From: Psilocybe azurescens
Taxonomy: Eukaryota; Basidiomycota; Agaricomycetes; Agaricales; Agrocybaceae
Reading direction: 5' to 3'
Assembly: GCA_023853785.1 (NCBI GenBank)
Contig: JAJIRX010000032.1
Span: forward strand, 310,001-374,000
DNA length: 64,000 bases
The translations under genes were made by a program, and so were the position numbers. Under the pieces are notes generated by a model that worked only from the letters and a program-made list of their open reading frames with translations, searched no databases and had not been told where the DNA came from. Positions 1-11,207 of this stretch are shown piece after piece; within the stretch, counting starts at the first letter, position 1; every line of letters begins with the position of its first letter.

Positions 1-1437
1 ATCTAGAGTCCAAACATCCGAGCTGGTCGCAAATCTTTTCCAGGAGTGTGATCCTACGAAAGGCGATTACCATGGATTATGCAAGTAAGCATCAACAGAC
101 TAGGTGGTCATCGCTACCTTTTAACATCTATCCAGCCCCACGGCGACTATAGAAAACGTATTTCTCTTGTGTTTGACCGCTATTCTCAAAATCGTCCTCA
201 CTGCTTGGACTTTTGGCATGATGGTAATTAGTTATCGTCTCTCCATACATATTCCAATAACATGGCCATCACTAGATACCTGCCGGAATTTTTCTGCCTA
301 CGATTGGAATAGGCGCATGCTTGGGTCGTGCAGTTGGCTTGATCATGTATGTCTGCTCATGTTCTTGACATCATATTGTTACACTAAATGTTTTCGACAG
401 GCAAAGTCTGTACAGGGCATATCCCACAGCCTGGATATTCTTGTCATGCCCTCCAGACCCGTCAGTGGGTTGTATATCTCCTGGATTCTACGCTGTCATT
501 GGTGCCTCGGCGATGCTTGGGGGAGTAACTAGAATGACAAGTAAGTGAACGGTGCAATTGATCGAAATCGTCTGCTTATTCAAACCTTATTGTAGTATCT
601 TTAGTTGTCATTCTCTTTGAGGTATGTCGACTATCTGCGACTGAAGGAAGCTATCTAATCTCCATTTCAGCTGACCGGCGCATTGTCGCACGTCCTGCCT
701 ATTATGATTTGCGTCATGACCTCAAAATGGGTAGGTGATGCTTTGGGTAAGGATGGAATCTACTCTGCCTGGATTGCAATGCGGCGATATCCCTGGCTGC
801 CTCCCGTCGATTATCGTGATAAAGGAGAAACAGGCGCCAACCTCATGAAACCGCTGTCGCAAGTCATCATCATCGAGGACGCTGTCACTACAGTCGGTGA
901 ATTGAAAGCAATGCTTGCGCAATATCAATACCACGGATTCCCTATCGCAGACAGTCATGGGGAGTTTGTAGGTTATGCAACAAGACAGGAATTGATCGCT
1001 GCACTTGGTGAGATAACTCTATTTTCATCCTGTTTCTGTCGGAATTAACTCGGGAATCATTCGTAGATCATCTTCAACTTGACGAAACAGAAGCCGAGGC
1101 GCAGAGGAAGTGCACGTTTTCAAAGAATCGCCTACGAGTTCCAGCTGAGGAACGAGTGGACTTATCAGATGCACTTGAAGACTCTATCATTCAGCTTCGG
1201 AAAGAGGTCCCGCAGGAACTGGTCGTGAATATGTTCCAAAAACTTGTATGTGCCCTTCTTGCGCAACTACTTCGTCTTAACGTTTTGATAACCCAGAACC
1301 TCCGCCAAATCTTGTTCACACATGCTGGCAAATTAACCGGCTTGGTAACAAAGAGAGACGTTGTTAATTTATTGACAAGTCATTTCCCTCATGCTGCTGC
1401 TTTAGCCCAGCAGCCACCTCACCCACGACATTCATGA
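1..1437 (+). CDS. CLC-family chloride channel/transporter, C-terminal part (5' end outside window)
   Basis: The product would be a voltage-gated chloride channel or Cl-/H+ exchanger of the CLC family (yeast Gef1 type), probably in Golgi, endosome or plasma membrane. The first exon reads ELVANLFQECDP from base 20 or so. Later exons give the last membrane helices, including IPAGIFLPTIGIGACLGR (the FxP region near the selectivity filter) and PGFYAVIGASAMLGGVTRMT. Two CBS domains follow: MKPLSQVIIIEDAVTTV to ATRQELIAAL (about 850-1010) and a second that ends GLVTKRDVVNLL (about 1330-1375). The exons are split by introns of about 50-60 nt, and the stop is TGA at 1435-1437. The N-terminal helices lie outside the window. 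The family call is firm; plasma-membrane versus endosomal type cannot be decided. Confidence 0.9.
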
Positions 1438-1875
1438 TCCTGAACCCAATACTCACACACGGACGCCTCCTACCTTGGATAACTATAACTGTAATTTATG
1501 CGTAATGATTTATATTCTCATTCGGTCCACACACTGCACACAAAACCAGTAAAGCATGACGATTCAGTGAATTCTTTCGCAACATTGTCAAACCGAATGA
1601 GGTCGAGTAGATTTGAAGAGTATATTTTATACACAAGTTATGCCAGTCTCTCTATCTGTTACATGCTACATTTTAGTCTGATCCCCTGATAAAAAAAAAA
1701 GATGATGAAAACAGGTTGAAGGCAAACACTCCAAAGTTCGAGCTTCATCAAGAAATCTGATCTGCATGGTGGAAACGTATCTTGTGAAAGTATCGCAAAA
1801 GAGTTCTTTGTCGCATGGATTTCAGTATCCAAGAAAAATGTCAGAAGCCGTCCGATTGGGTTGTTGTATGATGCC
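1438..1875. other. Convergent intergenic region
   Basis: These bases lie between the stop codons of two converging genes and should hold both 3' ends. The sequence is AT-rich with an A-run near 1690. I see no gene here. Confidence 0.5.
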
Positions 1876-4001
1876 TTATTGTACTGCGGTCGGTCGAGGC
1901 TCAGACTCATCAAAGTCAGATCCAGAGTCCGAGTAATCATAGTCGTCGTCGTCTTCATCTTCTTCTGTTTCACCTTCATCCATGGACTCCTTAAGCTGCA
2001 AATAAAACACGTCACGATCAAACGGCTTCGCAACACACGACAGAATGAAATATTACATACCATTTCCACAAGTTCGTGGCACTCGCTAAGGTTTGCATTT
2101 ATAATGCCTTGACCCTCTGGGATAGATCCATCCATGCCGATAAAGCGACCATCTTTCCGCATAGAATCGATTTGGAATAACGCCAGTTGATACTGTCCGC
2201 CGATTAGCAATAATGGCTTGCCTGAGAGGTGAAAGGAACTTACAGGATATAGATCACGAGGACTAAATGGTCCACCGTACTTCAAGACCTCGTTCAAGCA
2301 CTTCTTCACAGTCGTAAGTTTATTCGCCTACATGAAACTATTAGTCAGATAAACCTGGTCAATTATGCCTGACCTACAATGGGCATCAATTCTTCCGAAA
2401 CAGGTTCGCTCGAAGAAAGCAGGCGGTATATCAGACCGTAACATCGTCGCAAAAGATAGAGAAGAACCTTTCAGATAGCTCAGCCAACATGTATTGACAA
2501 AAGGGATGCAATAGACTTACAAATTGCCCCGGAGGTCGATTCCCATCCGCATCCACGAATTTGCCGTCGACCCGCATTTTGTCAATTTCTTGCAAACTGA
2601 GGGAATAATTCCAAAGGTCGGTCTCTCGCAAACTCCATCGATGAGTCATTGTTAAACTTTCAAGCTCGGCTCGGATTTCGCTCAGCCGGTCATATATGGG
2701 CTTGAGAGAGGAGGCCACATTCTTGGAGTCCTCGTGAGCCTTGATTTCTTGCACAATTTCAAAACATTCCTCCAGGAGAGATGAACAGATTGCTTGAGAA
2801 GATGGCACAATTCCTCCAGGCCCCAAGAATTTACCGTCGACTCGCGTTCTAGACAAATAAATGGAAAGAAATTTGGAGTAAGCAAAACTCATTGGAAAGA
2901 ACAAAGAACAGGAAAGGAATTATGGTAACAGACTTGATGTAGGAGAGAGGTACTCAACGAATCAATTCTACGAAGTTCCTCTATGATAGGTTTCAATTCG
3001 GCTTTCTGAGAACCCTCCTTGGCGGCAAGTGCAACAAGTTGCCGTCGAATGGTGACGAGTTTCTGATGTACTGGAACGAGCTCGGGTGACAACACTGATA
3101 ATGATTCTTGCAATTGTTTGACAATGGCGTCTGCACGAAAAAAATCAAATTCATAGAAAATCGCATTAGTGGAGATATGACGTACCACATTCATTGAGTT
3201 GCCGCTCGAGGAGCTTGGTTAGCGGTTTGGGATTCTTTGGATTTTCGCCATCTTGTTGGACGATCTGACGCAGGTCTGCTAAGCGCCTTTGGAAAGGCTT
3301 GAGATCGGCTTCGTTATAGACCGCGGATTCATTCATGTGATTAAGAATTTGCTGTAAGGGGCCAAAAATTTATGATAAGCATGGGCGAAAGAAAGAAAGA
3401 GAGGTGCAGGTTTGCTAGACAGATTGACCCCCGGCGTTCCTTCTAGGATGCGAGACACGTTATCTCGACGCAAATTTAAGAGGAGACGCGATGGATGGGT
3501 TTCTGAAATGGGTATTCACTGACCCGCATGGAGGCAATCTGGCAATAGGTCGCTGGTGCGTCTCTGGTTTTCCCGATTGTAAGGTAGAACAGAGAGAGCA
3601 GACTGAAGACATCGGCAAGAGTTGTGTCCACTCTGTTATTATAGGCCGTCGTGTCGTCTCGTAAATCGTTAAGCTTCGTTACTGAATACGAGAGCGAGTT
3701 GATTAATTGTCTGAATACATAAGCAGTCGGCTATGGAAGACGGACTCTGTTTTACGACAGCCTGGTGGAGTTGGTTGACATCTGAGGCCTTGATGAACTC
3801 GCCACGATCTTTCTTCAGGGCAGTAAGCCTATTTCTGATGCTGCAGGGAAGAATGAGGTTATTTAGGAGGCGCAAAGAGGGAGATTGACTGCCCATACTT
3901 GATAAGAGCCTCGAGAATGGGAAGTTCTATTCATACACACTTGAGATACGGAAAGAAATGGTAGACGGGATTTACGGACCTTCTTGAGGCACTGGAGCCA
4001 T
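1876..4001 (-). CDS. DUF2408 / UPF0662 family fungal protein
   Basis: This is a conserved fungal protein of the DUF2408 family (S. pombe UPF0662 proteins; as I recall, also S. cerevisiae YPL260W). Its biochemical role is not settled. I start it at ATG 4001, reading MAPVPQE. An early exon reads ELPILEALIK, then IRNRLTALKKDRGEFIKASDV, the family's most conserved block. Three related repeats carry the motif RVDGKF or RKDGRF followed by G-x-x-P-x-G/S-Q (near 2850, 2565 and 2150), each joined to a helical stretch such as LLEECFEIVQEIK. The C-terminus is very acidic (DEGETEEDEDDDDYDYSDSG) and stops at TAA 1876-1878. The gene is divided by at least seven short introns, whose exact limits are estimates. 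It lies head-to-head with the tropomyosin-like gene at 4209. Confidence 0.83.
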
Positions 4002-4208
4002 ATGAGAGAATGTAAATAGACGAAATAAATGAGTGGCCTCTTGAAGAGAGCAAGCTGAGTTTATTAATGAGGATTGGTAAATAACAAGCAGTAAGTGCAA
4101 GAGTCACTTCATCGATCACCAAACCAATTCCCACGCCGGCTTAATCTAATCTACATAAATTCCTCCACCTGTGTCCCAATTCGGGTCCAACACTTCCTTG
4201 CCACTTCA

Positions 4209-4759
4209 ATGGACAGACTCAAGGGGGCACGTACTCGCCCATCTATTCTCCTTCGCTCAGACTCTACTGACAGTTATTCCACAGCTCACAGAAGCCCGTC
4301 GTGCTGCTATCGTCAACGCTTCTAAGCGCACTGCCGAAGCAGAGGAGACCGCGAAAAAGTTACAACTAATCTTGAAGGAGAAAGCAGAGACGGAAAAGGA
4401 TTTGCAGAAGCGAGTAGAGCTGTCCAGACAGAGAAAGCAATTGTCGAAGGATCTAGTCGTAACTCTGCAGAAATTAGGTGAAGCGAAGACAAAGTAGGTC
4501 ACCAGCGCATCCTCTCCCCCAGTGAAGGTTTTCAAATCACTGTACCTCCCATGAAGGCTCGAAACAGTCTCCAAGAGGGCAAACACCCTCGAAGCAAGGA
4601 TACAGACTTTGCGTTCCGAGACCGACGACTTCGAGTTGAAGTATCAGGTAATTCTTCCAAGTTCATAAGGGAAGTAGTGTTGGCTGAAGCAAAGATCCAG
4701 AATGCAAAAAGCAGCATAACGAAATGATCATAGAGCTCGACCATCTAGGAATTAATTAA
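4209..4759 (+). CDS. Divergent tropomyosin-like coiled-coil protein
   Basis: This reads as a second, strongly diverged tropomyosin next to the canonical one at 5234. My splice model uses ATG 4209 (MDRLKGA), an intron from GT 4231, one from GTAGGT at about 4494 to AG at about 4557, and one ending in CAG near 4712. It gives a continuous frame that ends HNEMIIELDHLGIN at TAA 4757-4759. The protein is one long heptad-type helix: LTEARRAAIVNASKRTAEAE, then KLETVSKRANTLEARIQTL, then ETDDFELKYQ. The last part aligns with the C-terminal region of the neighbour (AEHFERQVQRVEQERDEWEKKY) at the same spacing. Length is about 145 residues, near the 160-200 of fungal tropomyosins. Actin binding is inferred only. 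It could also be another small coiled-coil protein, because coiled coils resemble each other by composition. Confidence 0.6.
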
Positions 4760-5233
4760 TTAGTTTGCCTCTATAATCGACAGATAATCTTACCGTTTCC
4801 CGTTTCCGTTAGCGAGCTTGTTTATGATTAGTTCCTAGGGGGTCTGGTTCATGAGCAGAGGCATCCTGATCGAGAAAAGCCTCGTCCAGATAATGCTGTC
4901 ATTTCGAATAACCTTAATTGCGCGAGGCATCGATCCGAGGATTTTATAGATGTCTTATGTGATACAGTTCCACCGTAAATTCTCCTTGAGGCAAATAGCA
5001 GTTGAAATAATAGAAGGAACGTAGATGTAGGTGGTTGATGAAGAAGAGTTAAGAACAAACCTGCCGGTGGGCGCTATTTACTAGAGCCATTAGGCGAGCA
5101 CGTGCGATAATCTAATCTCCGAACATACCTGCCTTTACCCAAACCAACGCTCCCTATTTTGTACTTGATTCAACATACAACACACCGCAGTTAAATCAAC
5201 AAACATCCCATTAATTTGTCCTTATAATCCACA
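4760..5233. promoter_or_regulatory. Intergenic region upstream of tropomyosin
   Basis: This stretch separates the two tandem tropomyosin-type genes and should carry the promoter of the second. A palindromic CACGTG E-box is at 5099-5104, about 130 bp before the ATG. No coding feature is convincing. Confidence 0.35.
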
Positions 5234-5930
5234 ATGACTGACAGAATTCGCGAGGTGAGCTCGTCACGTATATCCTGGGTGTCGTTGACGAAGACGATGG
5301 TAACCTAATCGCCCCTTGATAACCCGTCATCCAGAAAATGAACTCCCTTCGCTTGGAGGCGGACTCCGCGGTTGCACGCGCAGAAGACGCTGAGGCGAAG
5401 GTCAAGAAATTGGAGCAGGAGCTTCTCACAAGAGAGCAGGAGATCACCTCACTGCAGCACAAGCTCGGACTCATGGAAGCTGAGAACGAAAAGACCGAGG
5501 CGAAGCTCCAAGAACTCAAGGCCTCATCTTTGGATGGCGAGTCCAGTAAAACAACAAGTGAAGGGCTGCTCCGTAAAGTCGCTCTCTTGGAAGCGGAACT
5601 CAATGAGGCGGATAAGAATCTCAATGAAACCACAGTGAGGTATGTGCACCACTTTGTGCAGCCTTTTGACGATGATCGATTGATAACCCGGACTTTTTCA
5701 ACTTGTGCAGACTGAGAGAAGTCGACGTCAAAGCAGAGCACTTTGAGAGACAAGTACAGCGCGTCGAGCAAGAGCGTGACGAATGGGAGAAGAAATATGA
5801 GGTTCGTTCAACTTTCTTGTGCACATACCCTGAAGCCCCTGACGTTGTTTGATCGATAGGAGGCGAACGAGAAGTACAAAAGTCGCTCGCCGAACTCGAA
5901 GATTTGGAGAAGAGCATGCAAGATCTATAA
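5234..5930 (+). CDS. TPM1: Tropomyosin
   Basis: Tropomyosin is the coiled-coil dimer that coats formin-made actin cables (yeast Tpm1, S. pombe Cdc8). The short first exon reads MTDRIRE and splices to KMNSLRLEADSAVARAEDAE. Heptads continue through KVKKLEQELLTREQEITSLQ, and later exons give LREVDVKAEHFERQVQRVEQ and ERDEWEKKYE. Total length is about 160 residues, the Cdc8 size. Three introns of about 55-80 nt interrupt it. The last exon is odd. The expected EANEKYK and the expected end SLAELEDLEKSMQDL (TAA 5928-5930) lie in different frames. One more A in the run at 5878-5881 would join them, so a one-base sequence error is likely. A shifted donor at the previous intron is the alternative. Confidence 0.86.
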
Positions 5931-6317
5931 TCGATTGCATATACGCCGCAACTTGCATATTCTTCAGACTTCAATGCTGAAATATATCTTGTCCGACCAG
6001 TGGAATTCGTACCTTCTTTTGCCTGAAACCGAAGATATAGCTTCCCGTATACAGACCATTTCTCTTTTTATCTTCAGTCATCCTTCGTTGTTTTTGTATA
6101 CCTCTGGATCTAACACCCATTGAATGGCACGACTATGTTACTTCCATTTCGATATCTAAAAGCTTTCGAGGGTAACGCTCATATTCTGATAGCAAAACGA
6201 TAGATTCAGCAATTTAAATGTCTGTCATACACAACTGTCAGTTTCAGCTACAAATTCGATCTACTCCAAAATACAGATTTCTGTTCATATATTATACATG
6301 ATGCAAGCGATTTAGGC
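5931..6317. other. Convergent intergenic region
   Basis: This holds the 3' ends of tropomyosin and the opposite-strand MsrB gene. It is AT-rich and I see no gene in it. Confidence 0.45.
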
Positions 6318-7088
6318 CTACTTCTCGTCGTGAAACTTGAGTGAAACCGAGTTGACACAATGACGCTCGTCAGCTGCAGCGGCAATGGCAGTCAGCTACT
6401 GTACGGACAGGGCGATAGAGATCAATGACGTACTGGGAGTGGGGAAACCCTCGCCTTGGAAGACATGTCCTAGATGACCACCGCAAGCGGTGCAGGTAAT
6501 TTCAATGCGTTTCATGCCCCAGGCGTTATCTTCATGCCTGCTCACGGCCCCAGGGATTGCTATATGACGTAGAGAAAGTAGGTTTAGCCATCGCACGGAA
6601 GGAATGTAGCAAATCGAGAATCGTCACTCACCATCGAAGAATGCAGGCCAACCGCAGCCGCTCTATAGCAGATGGTCTATGTTTAGGGCCCATGAATCCA
6701 ATGCTTTTGTGCAGACATACGTTAAATTTGGTGTTACTCTTATACAACGGTGTCCCACAGCCTGCACATGAATAGACTCCAGTTGCGGCGTGCTTGTCAT
6801 ATTCGCCTGTTCCAGCTGGCTCGGTGCCCTTCTGCCGCAAGACTCTGAACTACAACCACCAACCAGAACTCAGCATGAACTCCAGCAGATCAAAGCACCC
6901 ACACTCACTTGCTCTGGAGAGAGGACTGCCCTCCACTCAGTTTCAGATTTATTGACTGTATCAGACATAGCTCTTGAAGTTGTAAAGCTATTCAGATAGT
7001 GGGCTCCGACGAGATAGGGAACGACAGATGTTCTTGATGGTTTTAATGCAAGAGAGAATGACTTAGAGATGGTGTGAACTCGGAACAT
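6318..7088 (-). CDS. msrB: Peptide methionine-(R)-S-oxide reductase (MsrB), probably mitochondrial
   Basis: MsrB reduces the R epimer of methionine sulfoxide in proteins, using thioredoxin as reductant. The first zinc CxxC is in GVYSCAGCGTPLYKS and the second in CTACGGHLGHVFQGEG. The catalytic cysteine lies in the C-terminal ERHCVNSVSLKFH, and the stop is TAG at 6318-6320. Between them are the conserved GTGEYDKH and EDNAWGMKRIEI. The ATG at 7088 begins a basic, hydroxylated leader (MFRVHTISKSFSLALKPSR) that looks like a mitochondrial presequence. An in-frame MSDTVNKSETEW downstream could start a cytosolic form. The gene has about four short introns. Yeast Mxr2 is the counterpart. Confidence 0.94.
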
Positions 7089-7379
7089 GTGCTTCGCTTA
7101 AATAAATGGATACATTTGTTAGAATCCGCCGTGACTGTCAACTCAAAACCTCACTCGAGATCGGTGTGATGGTTCGAAGTTCGCGAGCTTGTTACTTGTC
7201 ATCCGAGCTGAGATGACAATGCAAGTTGCGCCTACCACGTGATTCATAGATAACCGTAAATAGCTTCAACAAGTTCAACGCTTTCACGCAAGAAATCGAG
7301 CTACGATTTAAGATCATAACCACATATCGATGCATGGCATCCCAAATTATCCTCTGTACCGTACGATAGCCACCTCATC

Positions 7380-8526
7380 CTAATAATTTACACGGTAGGT
7401 CAAGATGCTGGGGACATGGGCGTCTTGTCGATCGCCGTTCTCCGGAAACTTGACTTGTCCTGCATCGAGTCTTTATCCCGCATGTTGAGCAAGCAATGGC
7501 AACCATGCATTTCAGGGCGACGTACCATTATTAGATTTGTATTCCATGATAGTTGACGGTGGAAGGTTGAGAACCTTCCGCAGTGTATCCCTAGTCGTCA
7601 TGTTAACAACAAAACCTGTTTCTCAGCGGGAAAACACGCACCGAATCTGCTCTCTCAGCCTCGGATCACCATCCACTCTGTTCCACACTGTGACGATATC
7701 TTCGCTCTGCCTCACGCTGATCGTGCACCCGCAAATTTCTGGCCATTCACTAGCACCTTCGCTCCCATCCTCAGATTTTCCCGTCGCGGATACACCTGAT
7801 TTTGCTTGGGGACTGTCTTCCAATTTGCCGCGACAATTGTCGAATTGGTCGCCAATTATCGCTAGCACAAGATCCTCCCAGAACCGATCGGCGATGCCTT
7901 TTTTGAGGCGTATGATCCATTTGCCGCCCGAGATGTTCAACGGGTCTTCCCAGACAGGCCTGCGGATACCTGCGTGGAAGAGCAGGTAGTCTGTTGTAGG
8001 TTGCAGGGACGATGGAGGTGTGAGGTGGGTCCATAAAGACCAGAAAGATTCGACCTATGGTTGCATTAGCGCCCTGTCGAAAAATGAATGAAAGAAGTGA
8101 ATCTTACAGAACTAAAAGCGGCTATCTTTTTATTCCCTCTTCGTAGCTAATTATTTTATTACCGGGTGCGCGTTGTTGTCTAAACCAAAATACCCAGCTG
8201 AAAGAAGAAACGTTCAAAAGGGATGCAATCGTTGACACGGAAAAGAATACGAACATACGTGTTTCGTAGTGGATGGACCTGTGTCGCAACAGCAGAAGAT
8301 GGAGTGGAAGCAGCGGTAGGATCCTTTGAAGCAGCTGGTTGGGGGTGATTACACTAGTAGAGAAATGTTTTGAGCTTGGGATGCGCTGTCTGGAAGCAGC
8401 TGCAGCGGAAGTGGTGGGCTGGGATGCGGAGCCAGAGGTAGATTGTAAGGTGGGAGTTGTGGTTGTCATTGGAGTGCTATTAGCAAGAAACCTGGAGGCG
8501 GAGTGGTTTGAGAAATAGCTTGCCAT
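7380..8526 (-). CDS. eIF4E2: Translation initiation factor eIF4E, class II (4EHP/eIF4E2-like)
   Basis: The product binds the mRNA 5' cap. The core reads NTWVFWFRQQRAPGNKIISY, then SSVESFWSLW, the cap-site WEDPLNISGGKWIIRLKKG, FWEDLVLAIIGDQF, EICGCTISVR and the C-terminal DTLRKVLNLPPSTIMEYKS. GGKWIIRLKKG and LRKVLNLPPSTIMEYK match the 4EHP/eIF4E2 class much better than canonical eIF4E. The Trp that stacks on the cap in canonical eIF4E (human W56) is replaced by Tyr in ISYEEG, a class II mark, while the equivalent of W43 is still Trp. The N-terminus is Ser/Thr/Ala-rich and its exon limits are unsure; ATG 8469 is an alternative start. The last exon ends ILTYRVNY (TAG 7380-7382). It shares a 103-bp promoter with KEI1. 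Confidence 0.92.
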
Positions 8527-8629
8527 CGAGTCGAGAGGTAGTACGGTAGTGGGAGCAAAATGAAAAAGAGAAATATAAGTGTTACATAAGCCACGCTCCT
8601 CTTCTTCTTTCCTCTCTGCATGATCCTTC
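8527..8629. promoter_or_regulatory. Short bidirectional promoter, eIF4E2/KEI1
   Basis: Only 103 bp separate the two divergent start codons, so both promoters and 5' leaders must overlap here. This follows from the gene models; no core element was identified. Confidence 0.5.
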
Positions 8630-9789
8630 ATGAAGCTCATGCTACGCCCTGAATGGCGCCTCTGGCCTCTTTCTTCATTTCTCGGCCTCCTCGATATTAA
8701 GACCGGCGTTACTGTCGCACTCTTATTTGCAGTCTGTAATTTATCATTTCACTTCTCTTCGTATCCTCATGACTGCGCTCTTCTAGCTTCTCAACAAGGT
8801 TGCTGGTGTATACGGTCTAATTGCCGTCTTGACCGGCGCAGGCGGCTCCTTCGCCCAGCTGAGTCTCTACATATACTCGGTCATCGCCCTTGTGGCTCTA
8901 GCTTGGGGCCTTCGTGTAGTTCAGGAAGTGCGTCTGCCTCAGTCTGTCAAAGTCATGTCACCTTCAACTGACGCTAAACACCGAACAGGAGGATCCCAAA
9001 AGACCCTCTATTTCGCTCATTTATTCTTCGCGGATCACATATTCTCAACTTCGTGGACAGTATTCTTCGCTGTAGGCTGGTGGCTTTGGAACCCTCATGA
9101 CGGACAGAGACAGGCCAACTCGGATGCGCAGAAGAAAATGATGGATCTCGGTAATTCATCCGCGCCTCATCTCACAGATGAAGAGCGCAAGGAAGCAGCC
9201 TTGGCCATCTGGAATCATGAAAAGGGACTTGCTGCCTCTGTTATCGTCATTTCTTGGATATTCAAGGTTCGCTGAGTAATCTGACCCTAAACCTTACCAC
9301 TCACAACTTGTCAAGATCTATTTTGCGCTCCTCATCTACTCTTACGCTATGCACCTTAGGAAAGGATCATACCGATCTCTCCCACTCTCTCGAAACGTCT
9401 ATGCGTCTTCAAATGTTGCCTCGCATGCCGCATATGACGCACTTGCCGAGGAAGACGAAGAAATTGAAGATTTCTATCGTGTTCCCCTGCGCACTCCTCC
9501 AGCTACAGGTCACCGACGTGGTTCAAGTAACACCAACAACTCATCTATTGCAAGCTTTGCTGATTTCGTCAGTGCACCTGGCCGCACGCCGCGTAAGAAA
9601 AACTTTGGCAGCATGTCCCTGGGGAAGGATAGAGGGATAGAGGAAGAGATTCTTTTCGATGAAGATGAACTAACCTATGCTGGATCAAGTTCTTCGCGAG
9701 CTCATTCCAAGCTCGGTACGGAAAGCAGTACAACCGCTGCTAGTGACGAAGAAAGGGCCGTTAACGGAAAGTTCACAAGGAGCGATTGA
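8630..9789 (+). CDS. KEI1: Inositol-phosphorylceramide synthase regulatory subunit Kei1
   Basis: Kei1 is the Golgi membrane partner of Aur1, needed for IPC synthase activity in fungal sphingolipid synthesis. The start MKLMLRPEWRLWPLSSFLGL is followed by DIKTGVTVALLFAVLNKVAG, VYGLIAVLTGAGGSF and further hydrophobic segments (YIYSVIALVALAWGL; HIFSTSWTVFFAVGWWLWNP; IYFALLIYSYAMHL), giving about four membrane spans with the family's usual spacing. A long hydrophilic tail follows, rich in acidic and Ser residues (YDALAEEDEEIEDFYRVPL; APGRTPRKKNFG), ending at TGA 9787-9789. The tail makes this longer than the roughly 220-residue yeast protein. Three to four short introns are present. The call rests on the N-terminal motif and topology. 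Confidence 0.86.
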
Positions 9790-10026
9790 CGTGCTTGTTT
9801 CTCGGTATCGAATGGTGCCGTTCTGCTTTTCGAACATCTCTTTTCATTCCGCTCCTTTTGGTACCCCTACACATCACATATACACATCCCCCAACCCACT
9901 CTAGCTCGGATCTCTGGAGGTTGTATCTATTAATGCGTACATGTTCAAGACGTTATTCACAATTCTTATTTTAATTTTAAAGCGTTCAGATAGATGTACA
10001 CGCCTCAGGGAGGGTTTGATGTATGT

Positions 10027-11207
10027 TCAGGGTTGATGTAGTACGACTGGCGGTGGCAAAGGAATGCTTGGGCTTCTCGATGCCAAATCTTCATAATCTG
10101 GAGGGTGGTTCCGATATCCCGCCTCATGTCTACCTTGTGTGTAACTATTGTGTGTTTCATCTTTTTCGGTGTACAAAGGTGGGCCATAATTGTGTGGATG
10201 GCAACCATATTTGTCACCATACCGTCTTCTGCCTTCGTATGACGGCCGTCGGGACCCTGGTCTTGATTGACCCGAAAGTGATGCTTGATTCTCTTCGTTC
10301 GTGTCTCTTTCTTGCGCCTCCCGTTGTCGACGTTTACGTGCCATTGGGTTCAAGATTATTGCAGCAACGATGATCACACTATCCAGCAACTGTCTCAGAG
10401 TCAGTCCGGCGCAGCAGAGCGGTATAGATTTGTTTTACTTACGACTACTAAGGAATATGTCACTGCCGCGATAATGTCGAATTTTTCCTTGAGGGCAAGA
10501 GATAGCAGATTGAATACACCGCCCATAATGTCCACCCATATGAACAACATTGATATCCCAACCACCTCTTTATACTTGTAGATTTCCCAATATTGCGGAA
10601 ACAACGCGACAGAGACCAGGACCGACCCAAAGATCCCAAAGAAGTCGGCCACAGCGTGTTTTCCTCGGTTATGTGATGGGCGAATGGCGAGCATCAGGAC
10701 GAGTTCCAGGATGCCGAAAAACACGGTGGTGAATGTGGTGAGAATTATTGAAGCTCGCAACGGTCTTTTTAACCCATAGTATTGGCACTGATCGCAGTCT
10801 CATTAATTCTTCCATCATTTTGCTTCACAGCTAGCTGAAACTTGCCTGACCCCAACTGAGGAACGACAAGAATCCGAAGATTTGTGGCTGAACCATCAAG
10901 GGGATGTTTAACCTCTGCAAGAGCGCGTAAAGCCCTTGAAAAACGGCCGATATTCCCCACAGCAATCTATAGTGAGGCAAAGGACATATCAGAGGCATCC
11001 GTGTAGCCAATAAAACGCAGTGTGTACACGAGCCAATGGGATAATCCAGCAGTAGATTTGGTTCTATGACTCTTCCAAATCTGAGGGACGAGTTGGGCAG
11101 TCCAACATATCGTTCCTATACTTTATTAGCACGATTCATACTAACTTGGAGGCTGTTGAGCAAATACCAATTGTACCAAGAACGTTCTCAGCAATCTTAT
11201 TGTGCAT
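10027..11207 (-). CDS. PQ-loop repeat membrane protein (SLC66/cystinosin-like)
   Basis: This is a seven-helix PQ-loop protein. The family includes lysosomal/vacuolar amino-acid exporters and poorly characterised Golgi members. ATG 11207 opens MHNKIAENVLGTIGTICWTA and the first PQ motif, LVPQIWKSHRTKSTAGLS. Then come LLWGISAVFQGLYALLQRL, VQPQIFGFLSFLSWGQ, the second PQ motif SVALFPQYWEIYKYKEVVGI and VDIMGGVFNLLSLAL. The tail is cytoplasmic, basic and then proline-rich (MARKRRQREAQERD; SPSIPLPPPVV), stopping at TGA 10027-10029. One intron (10788-10845) must use a GC donor to keep the frame. The substrate cannot be told from the sequence. Confidence 0.86.
10788..10845 (-). other. GC-AG intron in the PQ-loop gene
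   Basis: On the minus strand the intron begins GCAAGT and ends CAG. Removing it joins SWGQ to CQYYGLKRP in frame. The nearby GT (in GGGTCAGG) would break that frame. GC-AG introns are a known minor class and typically carry a strong GCAAGT donor like this one. Confidence 0.75.
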
